Shown here one piece after another: positions 42,000 to 50,894 of a stretch of DNA of 64,000 bases. The translations under genes and the position numbers were made by a program. Under the pieces are notes generated by a model. It had not been told where the DNA came from. It worked only from the letters and a program-made list of their open reading frames with translations, and did no database searches. Source of the DNA: Bradyrhizobium barranii subsp. apii (lineage in GTDB: Bacteria; Pseudomonadota; Alphaproteobacteria; Rhizobiales; Xanthobacteraceae); NCBI RefSeq assembly GCF_011516635.5, contig NZ_CP096255.1, positions 1,796,501 to 1,860,500 of the forward strand, written 5' to 3'. Positions within the stretch are counted from its first letter, which is position 1; each line of letters begins with the position of its first letter.

Positions 42000-43232
42000 G
42001 TGCCGTGGAGACGGACGGCCGACAAGATCATGTTCGAAGGACACGATCCCTATCTCGTCGCGCTCTCTGTGGCGGTCGCGAGTCTGGGTGGCTATACCGG
42101 CTTTGCGCTTGCTGCTCGCATCCGCAACACGCCCGGCGTCAGCAACCGCGTTCTGCTCGCGGGTGCGGCCGCGTTTCTGGCCGTCGGCATCTGGACCATG
42201 CATTTCGTCGGCATGCTGGCCGCGCCGCTGCCGCCGGACACGGTCTATCTCGTTCTTCCCACCATCATCTCGTTCCTGATCTGCGCGCTGGTGGTCGGCA
42301 TCTCCTTGTTCTTTGTCTCGATCGGCGAGCCATCCCTGAAGCGAGTGGCCTCGTCGGCCGTTTTGCTCGGCGTCGGCATCGCCAGCATGCATTATGTCGG
42401 CATCCACGGCCTCGCCGGTCATTTCAGTATCGTCCACGACCGGACCATGGTGCTGCTCTCGGTCGTGGTCGCAATCGTCACGGCCTATGGCGGCCTGCGC
42501 GCCTTCCTGGCGCAGCAGGAGGGCGTCCGGCTGATCGTCAGCTCGATTGTTTTTGGCGTCGCCGTCTCCGGCATGCATTACACGGCGATGCTGGGTATGC
42601 ATTTCGAGCCGCTGACCGGTGCGGCGCATCACCACGCCGGCGGCGGTCTTGCCGCGTCGCAACAAATCTTGTCGATCATCGTTGCGGTGCTGTGCTTCGT
42701 CATCGCAGCCGGCTTCCTGCTGTCGCTGGTTCCCGACCAGCGGCGTCAGACTTCGACCTCTGTTGCCGCCGAACCGGTTGCTTCGCCGGTCGCGGTGGCC
42801 GCCATCGAACTGATCGCTGCGCCGGCTGCAGCTCCGCGCCCGGTGGCACCCCTCGGCGGTCTCGGCCAGCCGCCCCGCGCGCCGGTTCCCCGATTGCCGG
42901 TCGAGAGCGCCGACGGCACGCACTTCATCGAGACAGCCAATGTCCGCAGCGTCCGGGCCGATGCGCACTACACCCGTGTTCACGACGGCACCCGCGAGCG
43001 AATGTGCCCCTGGTCGATCTCGGAGGCCGAGGCGCAGCTCGATCCCTCGCTGTTCCTCCGGGTGCACCGCAGCCATATCGTTGCCATCCCCCATGTCGCA
43101 TTGGTCCGCAAAGAGGGGGATGGCGCCGTGCTCGAGCTCGACGGTCCGTCGCCGCATCGGGTCCCGGTCAGCCGTGCCAAGATAGCCGAGGTGAAGGCAA
43201 GGTTGGGGCTAGCGAACCGGCGGCACGCGTAG
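42000..43232 (+). CDS. coxC: MHYT-LytTR membrane regulator, CoxC-like
   Basis: Probable regulator of the adjacent CO dehydrogenase genes (410 aa). The N-terminal half has seven membrane helices with three MHYT-type motifs: TMHFVGM (66-72), SMHYVGI (129-135) and GMHYTAM (191-197), which are proposed to bind a metal and sense a small gas. A Pro/Ala linker (about 250-300) leads to a LytTR DNA-binding domain (about 305-405; FLRVHRSHIVAIPHV). The same domain combination is known in CoxC and CoxH of Oligotropha. GTG 42000 follows GGGAGGAGG; ATG 42030 is an alternative start. Confidence 0.88.
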   Translation: MPWRRTADKIMFEGHDPYLVALSVAVASLGGYTGFALAARIRNTPGVSNRVLLAGAAAFLAVGIWTMHFVGMLAAPLPPDTVYLVLPTIISFLICALVVGISLFFVSIGEPSLKRVASSAVLLGVGIASMHYVGIHGLAGHFSIVHDRTMVLLSVVVAIVTAYGGLRAFLAQQEGVRLIVSSIVFGVAVSGMHYTAMLGMHFEPLTGAAHHHAGGGLAASQQILSIIVAVLCFVIAAGFLLSLVPDQRRQTSTSVAAEPVASPVAVAAIELIAAPAAAPRPVAPLGGLGQPPRAPVPRLPVESADGTHFIETANVRSVRADAHYTRVHDGTRERMCPWSISEAEAQLDPSLFLRVHRSHIVAIPHVALVRKEGDGAVLELDGPSPHRVPVSRAKIAEVKARLGLANRRHA

Positions 43233-43262
43233 AGTCGGGCCGCACGGGAGGCGCGTTCTTTC

Positions 43263-43426
43263 TTACCCTCCCCTGGAGTGGGAGGGTCGCTTCGCATGGA
43301 GCGGAGCGTAATGCGGAGCGGGGTGGGGTGACGGTCCCTCCGCGATGAATACTGCCCGAGTGGAGAGATCACCCCACCCCGCCCGCGCTTCGCGCGGTCG
43401 ACCCTCCCCCTCCAGGGGAGGGTAAG
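43263..43426. repeat. TTACCCTCCCC-family palindromic repeat
   Basis: Outer arms TTACCCTCCCCTGGAGTGGG and CCTCCAGGGGAGGGTAAG, with inner GGGGTGGGGTGA / TCACCCCACCCC. It occupies most of the gap between coxC and the coxM operator region. A short version lies at 59981-60003. Confidence 0.7.
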
Positions 43427-43455
43427 TGGCCGCCGCCATACGTCGCTACCCCTGA

Positions 43456-43489
43456 CGCAATTCGTGCGTTCCCCGCCGCAACTCGTGCG
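43456..43489 (+). promoter_or_regulatory. Candidate CoxC (LytTR) operator: two 13-bp direct repeats, 21-bp phasing
   Basis: CGCAATTCGTGCG (43456-43468) and CGCAACTCGTGCG (43477-43489) differ at one base and start exactly 21 bases apart, two DNA turns. LytTR proteins typically bind pairs of short direct repeats with this phasing. Weaker CGT-core matches flank them (43441 and 43503). The site is about 105 bases upstream of coxM and downstream of the regulator gene coxC. Binding is inference. Confidence 0.6.
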
Positions 43490-43592
43490 AAATCCGCTGT
43501 TCCGTGCCCGAATGATTGCGGCGCGCCCCTCTCGGAGTGAGCCTCCCCCCATGTCCGCGCCGTCACGCGCAAAGGACGACGAGGAGGAGATG

Positions 43593-44456
43593 ATGATCCC
43601 AGGCTCATTCAGCTATCACCGGCCGGCGAGTGTCGCCGATGCCGTCAAGCTCTTGTCAGACCTTGGCGAGGATGCCCGGCCACTGGCCGGCGGGCACAGT
43701 CTGGTGCCGATGATGAAGCTTCGGCTCGCCACCCCCGCCCATCTGATCGACCTGCACGGCATCGCCGCGCTCAAGGGCATCAGCCGCGACGGCAACAATC
43801 TGGTCATCGGTGCGATGACCACCCAGCACGAGTTGCTGGCCTCGGACGACGTCGCCAAGTCGATGCCGATCCTGCATGAAGCGGCACTGCTGATCGCCGA
43901 CCCGCAGGTGCGCTACCGCGGCACGATCGGCGGCAATGTCGCCAATGGCGATCCCGGCAATGACATGCCGGCGCTGATGATGACCTTGGGGGCAACCTAT
44001 CGCCTCGAAGGCCCGGGTGGCTCCCGCGACGTCGCGGCGGCCGACTTCTATCAGGGCGCCTATTTCACCGCGCTCGAGCCCGGCGAGATCCTGACCTCCG
44101 TCTTGGTTCCCGTGCCCGCGGCCGGCCACGGCTACGCCTACGAAAAACTCAAGCGCAAGGTCGGAGACTACGCCACCGCCGCCGCCGCCGTGGTTCTCAC
44201 CATGGCGAGCGGCAAGGTCGCGACCTGCGCGATCGGGCTCACCAACGTCCACGAGACGCCGCTGCTCGCCGCTGACGCCGCCAAGGCCGTGATCGGTACC
44301 AGCCTCGACGTCGCCACGCTGAAGAAAGCGGCCGCTGCCGCCGAAGCGATCATGGCGCCAGCCGCGGATGCGCGCGGTCCGGTCGAATACAGAAAACATG
44401 TCGGCGGCATCATGGTGACGCGGGCGCTGCAGCGCGCCGCTGCCGTCGCGAAATAA
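43593..44456 (+). CDS. coxM: CO dehydrogenase medium subunit (FAD)
   Basis: FAD-binding subunit (287 aa, almost the length of the Oligotropha protein) that takes electrons from the iron-sulfur subunit. The two FAD motifs AGGHS (32-36) and TIGGN (111-115) sit at the same positions as in the structurally known enzyme; YAYEKLKRKVGDYATAAAA is the conserved mid region. ATG 43593 is chosen because the GAGGAGGAG ribosome site gives best spacing; ATG 43590 directly precedes it and the upstream open frame is rejected. First structural gene of the cluster. Confidence 0.96.
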   Translation: MIPGSFSYHRPASVADAVKLLSDLGEDARPLAGGHSLVPMMKLRLATPAHLIDLHGIAALKGISRDGNNLVIGAMTTQHELLASDDVAKSMPILHEAALLIADPQVRYRGTIGGNVANGDPGNDMPALMMTLGATYRLEGPGGSRDVAAADFYQGAYFTALEPGEILTSVLVPVPAAGHGYAYEKLKRKVGDYATAAAAVVLTMASGKVATCAIGLTNVHETPLLAADAAKAVIGTSLDVATLKKAAAAAEAIMAPAADARGPVEYRKHVGGIMVTRALQRAAAVAK

Positions 44457-44468
44457 AGGGAGGGATCG

Positions 44469-44969
44469 ATGGCCAAAACACACGTCACCATGAAGGTGAA
44501 CGGCGCCGAGGTCGAAGGCCTCGTCGAGCCGCGCACGCTGCTGGTGCATTTCATCCGCGAGAATCTGCAGATGACCGGCACCCATATCGGCTGCGAGACG
44601 ACGCATTGCGGCGCCTGCACCGTCGATATCGACGGCATGTCGGTGAAGTCCTGCACCATGTTTGCGGTGCAGGCTGATGGCAGTGACATCACCACGATCG
44701 AAGGCATGGCCAATGCCGACGGCACGCTCTCGGCGCTCCAGGAAGGTTTCCGAATGATGCACGGTCTGCAATGCGGCTTCTGCACGCCCGGCATGATTGT
44801 CCGCGCGCATCGGCTGCTGAAGGAAAATCCCTCGCCGAGCGAGCCGGAAATCCGCATGGGCATCTCCGGCAACATCTGCCGCTGCACCGGCTACCAGAAC
44901 ATCGTCAAAGCCATTCAATACGCCGCCGCAAAGATCAACGGCGTGGAATTCCAGGAGGCCGCAGAATGA
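44469..44969 (+). CDS. coxS: CO dehydrogenase small subunit (2Fe-2S)
   Basis: Electron-transfer subunit (166 aa) with two [2Fe-2S] clusters. The plant-ferredoxin-type cluster uses Cys42, Cys47, Cys50 and Cys62 ([10 protein letters not shown] and KSC); the second uses Cys101, Cys104, Cys136 and Cys138 (QCGFCTPG and NICRCTGYQ). An in-frame ribosome site GGAGGG precedes the start 12 bases after coxM. The stop overlaps the coxL start by four bases. Confidence 0.97.
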   Translation: MAKTHVTMKVNGAEVEGLVEPRTLLVHFIRENLQMTGTHIGCETTHCGACTVDIDGMSVKSCTMFAVQADGSDITTIEGMANADGTLSALQEGFRMMHGLQCGFCTPGMIVRAHRLLKENPSPSEPEIRMGISGNICRCTGYQNIVKAIQYAAAKINGVEFQEAAE

Positions 44970-47386
44970 ACGACCTCACTCCCACGCGGGAACAACGCAC
45001 CGCCGCACTCGAAGGCATGGGCTGCAAGCGCAAGCGCGTCGAGGATATCCGCTTCACCCAGGGCAAGGGCAATTACGTGGACGACGTCAAGCTGCCCGGC
45101 ATGCTGCACGGCGACTTCGTCCGCTCGCCGCATCCGCATGCGCGCGTCAAGAAGATCGACGACAGCGCGGCGCTAAAGGTGCCCGGCGTGCTCGCGGTCA
45201 TCACCGCTGAGACGCTGAAGACCGTGAACCTCGCCTGGATGCCGACCTTGGCCGGCGACGTGCAGATGGTTCTGGCCGACGGCAAGGTGCTGTTTCAGAA
45301 TCAGGAGGTCGCCTTCGTTGTCGCCACCGACCGCTATGCGGCCGATGACGGCATCAACGCGGTCATCGTCGAATACGAGCCGCTGCCGCCGCTGGTCGAT
45401 CCCTTCAAGGCGATGGACGCGAACGCGCCGGTGCTGCGCGAGGATCTCGTCGGCAAGATGTCCGGCGCGCATGGTCCGCGCAAGCACGACAACCACATCT
45501 TCGAGTGGACCGTCGGCGACAAGGAATTGACCGACGCGGCCTTCAACAAGGCCGAGGTCAAGATCAAGGAGATGATCTCCTATCACCGCACCCATCCGTC
45601 GCCGCTCGAAACCTGCCAGTGCGTCTGCTCTTTCGACAAGATCAAGGGCGAGCTGACGATCTACGGCACCTTCCAGGCCCCGCACGTGATCCGCACCGTG
45701 GTGGCGCTGATCGCAAAAATTCCGGAGCACAAGATCCACGTCATCGCGCCCGACATCGGCGGCGGTTTCGGCAACAAGGTCGGCGCCTATCCCGGTTATA
45801 TCTGTGCGGCGGTGGCCTCCATCGTCACCGGCAAGCCGGTGAAATGGGTCGAGGACCGCATCGAGAACCTCACCGCGACCTCGTTCGCGCGCGACTATCA
45901 CATGACCACCGAGATCGCCGCGACCAAGGACGGCAAGGTGACGGGCCTGCGTGTGCACGTGCTCGCCGATCACGGCGCGTTCGATGCCTGCGCCGACCCG
46001 TCGAAATGGCCGGCCGGCTTCTTCAACATCGTCACCGGCTCCTATGACTTCCCGACCGCACATCTGGCTGTCGACGGCGTCTACACCAACAAGGCGCCGG
46101 GCGGCGTCGCCTACCGTTGCTCGTTCCGCGTCACGGAGGCCGCCTACTGCATCGAGCGCGCCATGGATATTCTGGCGCAGAAGCTCAACATGGACCCTGC
46201 TGAACTCCGGCTGAGGAATTTCATCAAGCCGGAGCAGTTCCCCTATCACTCGGCGCTCGGCTGGGAATACGATTCCGGCGATTATCACACCGCCATGCGC
46301 AAGATGATGGAGACGACCGGCTACGCTGCGCTCCGGAAAGAGCAGGCGGAGAAGCGTGCCGCGTTCGCGCGGGGGGAGACCCGCGAGATCATGGGGCTCG
46401 GCATCTCCTTCTTCACCGAGATCGTCGGTGCTGGCCCGTCGAAGAACTGCGACATCCTCGGCATCGCGATGTTCGACTCCTGCGAGATCCGCATGCACCC
46501 GACCGGTGCCGGCATCGCGCGCATGGGTACCAAGAGCCAGGGCCAGGGTCACGAGACCACCTGGGCCCAGATCATCGCCACCGAGATCGGCATTCCCGCC
46601 GACAACATCATGGTGGAGGAGGGCAACACCGACACCGCGCCCTACGGGCTCGGCACCTATGGTTCGCGCTCGACGCCGGTTGCGGGTGCCGCGATCGCCA
46701 TGGCTGCGCGAAAGATCAAGGCCAAGGCGCAGATGATCGCAGCCTACAAGCTCGAGGTCCATGAAGACGACCTCGAATTCGACATCGACGGCTTCCGGGT
46801 GAAGGGCCTGCCGGAGAAGTTCATGTCGATGAAGGACATCTGCTGGGCGGCCTACAATTCGGTGCCGCCAGGCATGGAGCCGGGGCTGGAGGCGGTGAGC
46901 TATTACGATCCGCCCAACATGACCTATCCATTCGGTGCCTATCTCTGCGTGATGGACATCGATGTCGATACCGGCGTGTACAAGGTCCGGCGCTTCTACG
47001 CGCTGGACGATTGCGGCACCCGCATCAACCCGATGATCATCGAGGGCCAGGTGCATGGTGGCCTCACCGAAGCTTTCGCCATCGCGATGGGCCAGGAGAT
47101 CCGCTACGACGAGGTCGGCAACGTCGTCACCGGCTCGTTCATGGACTTCTTCATGCCGACCGCGGTGGAGACGCCGCATTGGGAGACCGACTTCACTGTC
47201 ACCCCGTCGCCGCATCACCCGATCGGCGCCAAGGGCGTCGGCGAAAGCCCGAATGTCGGCGGCGTGCCGGCCTTCTCCAACGCCGTCAACGACGCGTTCT
47301 CGTTCCTGGGCAGCACGCACATCCAGATGCCGCATGATTTCTGGCGCAACTGGAAGGCGGCGAAGGATCTGGGCGCGGTGGCGTAG
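44966..47386 (+). CDS. coxL: CO dehydrogenase large subunit, form I (Mo-Cu)
   Basis: Catalytic subunit (806 aa) of aerobic CO dehydrogenase, oxidising CO to CO2 at a Mo-S-Cu site with molybdopterin cytosine dinucleotide. Residues 382-388 read AYRCSFR, the form I active-site loop; Cys385 would hold the copper. Form II (AYRGAGR) is excluded. The catalytic base glutamate is present in GAKGVGESP near residue 757, and DIGGGFGNK (263-271) is the MCD-binding region. The start overlaps coxS (ATGA) after AGGAGG. coxD follows two bases after the stop. Confidence 0.97.
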   Translation: MNDLTPTREQRTAALEGMGCKRKRVEDIRFTQGKGNYVDDVKLPGMLHGDFVRSPHPHARVKKIDDSAALKVPGVLAVITAETLKTVNLAWMPTLAGDVQMVLADGKVLFQNQEVAFVVATDRYAADDGINAVIVEYEPLPPLVDPFKAMDANAPVLREDLVGKMSGAHGPRKHDNHIFEWTVGDKELTDAAFNKAEVKIKEMISYHRTHPSPLETCQCVCSFDKIKGELTIYGTFQAPHVIRTVVALIAKIPEHKIHVIAPDIGGGFGNKVGAYPGYICAAVASIVTGKPVKWVEDRIENLTATSFARDYHMTTEIAATKDGKVTGLRVHVLADHGAFDACADPSKWPAGFFNIVTGSYDFPTAHLAVDGVYTNKAPGGVAYRCSFRVTEAAYCIERAMDILAQKLNMDPAELRLRNFIKPEQFPYHSALGWEYDSGDYHTAMRKMMETTGYAALRKEQAEKRAAFARGETREIMGLGISFFTEIVGAGPSKNCDILGIAMFDSCEIRMHPTGAGIARMGTKSQGQGHETTWAQIIATEIGIPADNIMVEEGNTDTAPYGLGTYGSRSTPVAGAAIAMAARKIKAKAQMIAAYKLEVHEDDLEFDIDGFRVKGLPEKFMSMKDICWAAYNSVPPGMEPGLEAVSYYDPPNMTYPFGAYLCVMDIDVDTGVYKVRRFYALDDCGTRINPMIIEGQVHGGLTEAFAIAMGQEIRYDEVGNVVTGSFMDFFMPTAVETPHWETDFTVTPSPHHPIGAKGVGESPNVGGVPAFSNAVNDAFSFLGSTHIQMPHDFWRNWKAAKDLGAVA

Positions 47387-47388
47387 CG

Positions 47389-48255
47389 ATGAAGGGCCGT
47401 GATGAGATCGCGCAAGCGCTGGCCGCATCGGGGTATATCGCCGATGCGGACCTTGCGACCGCGATCTCGCTGATGCAATTGCTGCGGCGTCCGCTGCTGC
47501 TCGAAGGCGAGGCGGGCGTCGGCAAGACGGAAGTGGCGAAGGCGCTCGCCAAAGTGCACGCGACCGAGCTGATCCGGCTGCAATGCTATGAAGGGCTCGA
47601 TCAGTCCTCCGCACTCTACGAGTGGAACTACCAGCGCCAGCTGCTGGCGATCCAGGCGCATCGCGGCACCGACAGCATCGAGGATCAGGTCTTCTCGGAA
47701 AAGTACCTGCTGGAGCGTCCGCTGCTTGCCGCGATCCGCCGCGTACAGGCGCCGGTGCTGCTGATCGACGAAATCGACCGTGCCGACGACGAGTTCGAGG
47801 CCTTCCTGCTGGAGCTGCTGTCCGACTTCCAGGTCTCGATCCCCGAGCTCGGCACCATTCCCGCAATCACCATCCCGCATGTTGTGCTGACCTCGAACGG
47901 CACGCGCGAGCTCTCCGACGCGCTGCGCCGGCGCTGCCTCTATCATTATGTCGACTATCCCGACGTCGACCGCGAGACCCGCATCATCCTGGCGCGCGTC
48001 ATGGGCGCCAGCCCGTCGCTGTCGCTCCAGATCGCGCGCATGGTCGAGGGTGTGCGCAAGGAGGAGCTGCGAAAAGTCCCGGGCGTGGCGGAGACGCTGG
48101 ATTGGGCGGCAGCTCTCGTCGGCCTCGACGTAACCAATCTTCACGACGCACCCGAGATTGTGCATGAGACGCTCGTCTGCCTGTTGAAGACTCACGAAGA
48201 CCGCGCCCGTGTCACGCCAGAGGTGACGCAGCGCCTGCTGGGGAAGGTCGCATGA
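47389..48255 (+). CDS. coxD: CoxD, MoxR-type AAA+ ATPase for Mo-Cu site maturation
   Basis: AAA+ chaperone (288 aa). Walker A is GEAGVGKTE (40-48), Walker B LLIDEIDRADDEF near residue 125, sensor region VVLTSNGTREL. In Oligotropha, CoxD acts with CoxE and CoxF to insert sulfur and copper into the bimetallic cluster of CoxL. It begins 2 bases after the coxL stop and overlaps coxE by four bases, so its supply is tied to CoxL. Confidence 0.94.
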   Translation: MKGRDEIAQALAASGYIADADLATAISLMQLLRRPLLLEGEAGVGKTEVAKALAKVHATELIRLQCYEGLDQSSALYEWNYQRQLLAIQAHRGTDSIEDQVFSEKYLLERPLLAAIRRVQAPVLLIDEIDRADDEFEAFLLELLSDFQVSIPELGTIPAITIPHVVLTSNGTRELSDALRRRCLYHYVDYPDVDRETRIILARVMGASPSLSLQIARMVEGVRKEELRKVPGVAETLDWAAALVGLDVTNLHDAPEIVHETLVCLLKTHEDRARVTPEVTQRLLGKVA

Positions 48256-49460
48256 GCTGCTGTGGCTCCAGCCCGGGATATGACGACCTCAATGAGGTCT
48301 CCCGGCTCGTGTCCGCGAGGCTTGCCGCCTTCCTGCGCACGCTGCGCGATGCCGACTTTCGCGTTGGGCTCGCCGAGGGACAGGATGCGGCGACGCTGAT
48401 GACCGCGGGCTATGCGGCCCGGCCGAACCTGCTGCGCGCGGCGTTCAAGCACCTGTTCTCGGCACGCAAATCCGACTGGGATAAGTTCGACGGACTGTTC
48501 GACGCGTTCTGGTTGGGCAAGCGCGTGCGCTCGCGCTCCCGCACGATTGGATCAACACCGGGCGCCAGCAATCCCTCGCTGAAGAGCTTGCGGGATGCCG
48601 CGGCAGAGCAGGGCAGTAACCAGTCCGCCGTCGACCAGCTTCCGTCCTCCGACGACGCGCCGGAAGGCCGCTCCGGCGAGGGCCGCATGGAAGGTGCTTC
48701 ACGCGCCGACAATTTTGCCGAGGTCGATTTCCGAAAGCTGAGCGATCCAGACCAGGTCGCGCAGGCCCATGAGGCCGCAGCAGCGCTCGCCAAGGCGATG
48801 CGCACGCGGCTCACCCGTCGCGACCTCGCGCGCCGGCGCGGCTACCGGCTTGATCTCCGCCGCACCATCCATCGGAACATCAGCCATGGCGGCGTGCCGA
48901 TCAGCCTGGTGAAACGCCAGCGCAAGGACAAGCCGTTGCGGCTCGTCGTGCTGCTCGATGCCTCCGGCTCGATGAGCATGTATACCGCCGTGTTCCTGCG
49001 CTTCATCCACGGTGTGCTCGACCAGTTCCGCGAGGCCGAGGCGTTCCTGTTCCACACGCGCCTCGCCTACGTCTCCGACGCGATGAAGGAGAAGGACGCC
49101 GGCCGCGCGCTCGACCGGCTCTCGATCATGGCGCAAGGCGCGGGTGGCGGCACCAGGATCGGCGAGAGCCTGCAAACCTTCAATCGCTGGCACGCCGCGC
49201 GCGTGATCCATTCCCGCAGCTGCGTGATGATCGTGTCCGACGGCTACGAGACCGGCGATGCCGCATTGCTTGGCCGCGAGATGGCGGCGCTGCACCGGCG
49301 CTGTCGCCGCATTGTCTGGCTCAACCCGATGATGGCGTGGGAGGGCTACACGCCCGAAGCGCGGGGCATAAGAGCTGCGTTGCCGCATGTCGATCTCTAT
49401 GCGCCCGCGAATTCGCTGCAAAGCCTGCGAGCGCTCGAACCCTATCTGGCGAAGCTTTGA
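48252..49460 (+). CDS. coxE: CoxE, von Willebrand factor A domain protein
   Basis: VWA-domain partner (402 aa) of the CoxD ATPase. The MIDAS metal motif DASGSMS begins at Asp236; the family blocks LRRTIHRNISHGGVPISL, FLFHTRLAYVSDAM, GGGTRIGESLQTFN and RSCVMIVSDGYETGD follow. The N-terminal region is helical with a low-complexity stretch (about 120-150). The MoxR-VWA pair is the usual machine for cofactor assembly. The start overlaps coxD (ATGA). Confidence 0.93.
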   Translation: MSCCGSSPGYDDLNEVSRLVSARLAAFLRTLRDADFRVGLAEGQDAATLMTAGYAARPNLLRAAFKHLFSARKSDWDKFDGLFDAFWLGKRVRSRSRTIGSTPGASNPSLKSLRDAAAEQGSNQSAVDQLPSSDDAPEGRSGEGRMEGASRADNFAEVDFRKLSDPDQVAQAHEAAAALAKAMRTRLTRRDLARRRGYRLDLRRTIHRNISHGGVPISLVKRQRKDKPLRLVVLLDASGSMSMYTAVFLRFIHGVLDQFREAEAFLFHTRLAYVSDAMKEKDAGRALDRLSIMAQGAGGGTRIGESLQTFNRWHAARVIHSRSCVMIVSDGYETGDAALLGREMAALHRRCRRIVWLNPMMAWEGYTPEARGIRAALPHVDLYAPANSLQSLRALEPYLAKL

Positions 49461-49471
49461 GGAGGCTTCCG

Positions 49472-50311
49472 ATGACCGCTCATGTCGAAGTGCTTGATGT
49501 AGTCGCTCAGATGAAGGCCGCCGAGCGTGCCTTCGTGCTCGCGACGGTGGTGCGCACGGTGTCGGTGACCGCGGCGAAGGCTGGCGCCAAGGCGATCATC
49601 GCCGCCGACGGCACCATCGTCGCGGGTTGGATCGGCGGGGGCTGCGCCAAGGGCGCGGTGCTGAAGGCGGCGCGCGAGGCGCTCGCCGATGGCGAGCCGC
49701 GGATGGTCTCGGTGCAGCCGGAGAACCTGCTGGCCGAGCTCGGCGTCAGCGCGGGCGAGAGCCGCGACGGCATTCGCTTCGCCAGCAACATGTGCCCGAG
49801 CAAGGGCACGATGGACATCTTCGTCGAGCCGGTGCTGCCGCATCCCTCGCTCGTCATTCTCGGTGCGAGCCCGGTGGCGCTGTCGCTTGCGGCGCAGGCG
49901 CGCGTGCTCGGCTATCACGTCACGCTCGCCGCGCCCGCTGCCGATCGCACGGCGCAGCCGGATGCCGATGCGGTCATCGATGGTTATCACCTCGGCGAGC
50001 TCAACGACGCGAAGCGATTCGTCGTCGTCTCGACGCAAGGCAAGGGTGATGAAGCCGCCTTGCGTGCCGCGGTCGCGACCAGAGCCGACTACCACGCCTT
50101 CGTCGGCAGCCGCCGCAAGATGGCTTCGTTGCGCGCCAAGCTTCTCGCGGAAGGCACTAATGCCGCCGCGATCGATGATTTCAAGGCGCCGGCCGGCCTC
50201 GATCTCGGCGCGATCACGCCGGAGGAGATCGCAATGTCGATCCTCGCGGAGATCACAAGGGAACGCCGGCGTGGCCAGCGCGCGGCCAATCAAACAGCAA
50301 GCAGAGAGTGA
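49472..50311 (+). CDS. coxF: CoxF, XdhC/CoxI-family maturation factor
   Basis: A 279-residue protein of the XdhC family, involved in loading the molybdenum cofactor or finishing the Mo-Cu site. The N-terminal domain has FVLATVVRTVSVTAAKAGAKA and GTIVAGWIGGGCAKG (about 50-64); the C-terminal domain is Rossmann-like (SLVILGASPVALSLAAQARVLGYHV, then KGDEAALRAAVATRADYHAFVGSRRKM in parts). The position after coxDE matches coxF. ATG 49472 follows GAGGAGG by 7 bases; the longer frame is inside coxE. Confidence 0.9.
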   Translation: MTAHVEVLDVVAQMKAAERAFVLATVVRTVSVTAAKAGAKAIIAADGTIVAGWIGGGCAKGAVLKAAREALADGEPRMVSVQPENLLAELGVSAGESRDGIRFASNMCPSKGTMDIFVEPVLPHPSLVILGASPVALSLAAQARVLGYHVTLAAPAADRTAQPDADAVIDGYHLGELNDAKRFVVVSTQGKGDEAALRAAVATRADYHAFVGSRRKMASLRAKLLAEGTNAAAIDDFKAPAGLDLGAITPEEIAMSILAEITRERRRGQRAANQTASRE

Positions 50312-50321
50312 GACACCGATC

Positions 50322-50780
50322 ATGCAGATGAACGACAGCCAGCGAATTCCCGCCTCACGCGAGCAGGTGTGGGCGGCGCTGAACGATCCCGCTGTGCTGA
50401 AGCAGTGCATCCCGGGCTGCCAGTCGCTCGAGGTGACCGCGCCGAACGAGATGACCGCGACGGTGGTCTTCAAGGTCGGCCCGGTGAAGGCGACGTTCAG
50501 CGGCAAGGTGACGCTGTCCGATTTCGATCCGCCCAACAGTTACCGTATCTCAGGAGAGGGCTCCGGCGGCGTCGCCGGCTTCGCCAAGGGTGGCGCGGTG
50601 GTGCGGCTGGAATCCGAGAGCGCCGACGTGACGGTGTTGCATTACGAAGTCGATGCGCAGATCGGTGGCAAGCTCGCGCAGTTGGGAGCACGGCTGATCA
50701 ATTCGACCGCGACGAAGCTGGCGGGGGAGTTCTTCAAGTCATTTGCCGACGTGGTGAGCGCGAAGGCCGAGGCGCAATAG
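50322..50780 (+). CDS. coxG: CoxG, SRPBCC-fold CO dehydrogenase accessory protein
   Basis: A 152-residue START/SRPBCC-fold protein (CoxG family). Conserved blocks: IPASREQVWAALNDPAVLKQCIPGC (residues 8-32), EMTATVVFKVGPVKATFSGKV, YRISGEGSGGVAGFAKGGA, and GGKLAQLGARLINSTATKLA with FFKSFADVV at the end. CoxG has been implicated in attaching CO dehydrogenase to the membrane and the respiratory chain. This copy stops right after the fold and lacks the C-terminal extension with a hydrophobic helix seen in many homologues. Last gene of the cluster; no coxH, coxI or coxK follows. Confidence 0.9.
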   Translation: MQMNDSQRIPASREQVWAALNDPAVLKQCIPGCQSLEVTAPNEMTATVVFKVGPVKATFSGKVTLSDFDPPNSYRISGEGSGGVAGFAKGGAVVRLESESADVTVLHYEVDAQIGGKLAQLGARLINSTATKLAGEFFKSFADVVSAKAEAQ

Positions 50781-50784
50781 GTCT

Positions 50785-50876
50785 CGTAGGGTGGGCAAAG
50801 CGTAAGCGTGCCCACCATTCTCTATCGCAAACAAAGACGGTGGGCACGGCGCTTTGCGCCTTTGCCCACTCTACGA
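50785..50876. repeat. GTAGGGTGGG-family palindromic repeat, copy 2
   Basis: CGTAGGGTGGGCAAAGCG...GCGTGCCCACC and GGTGGGCACGGCGCTTTGC...TTTGCCCACTCTACG. It fills the gap between convergent coxG and the ATP-grasp gene and may end both transcripts. Confidence 0.75.
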
Positions 50877-50894
50877 TAGTCGCGCAAGCCGCCA

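Noticed and set aside
44966..47386. CoxL as a form II homologue or xanthine dehydrogenase
   Set aside because: The active-site loop is AYRCSFR, specific for form I, and the coxDEF genes follow.
45173..47866. An 897-codon open frame antisense to coxL and coxD
   Set aside because: It mirrors codon bias of the GC-rich coxL gene, has Arg/His/Gly-rich translation and no recognisable domain; coxL on the other strand has full motif support.
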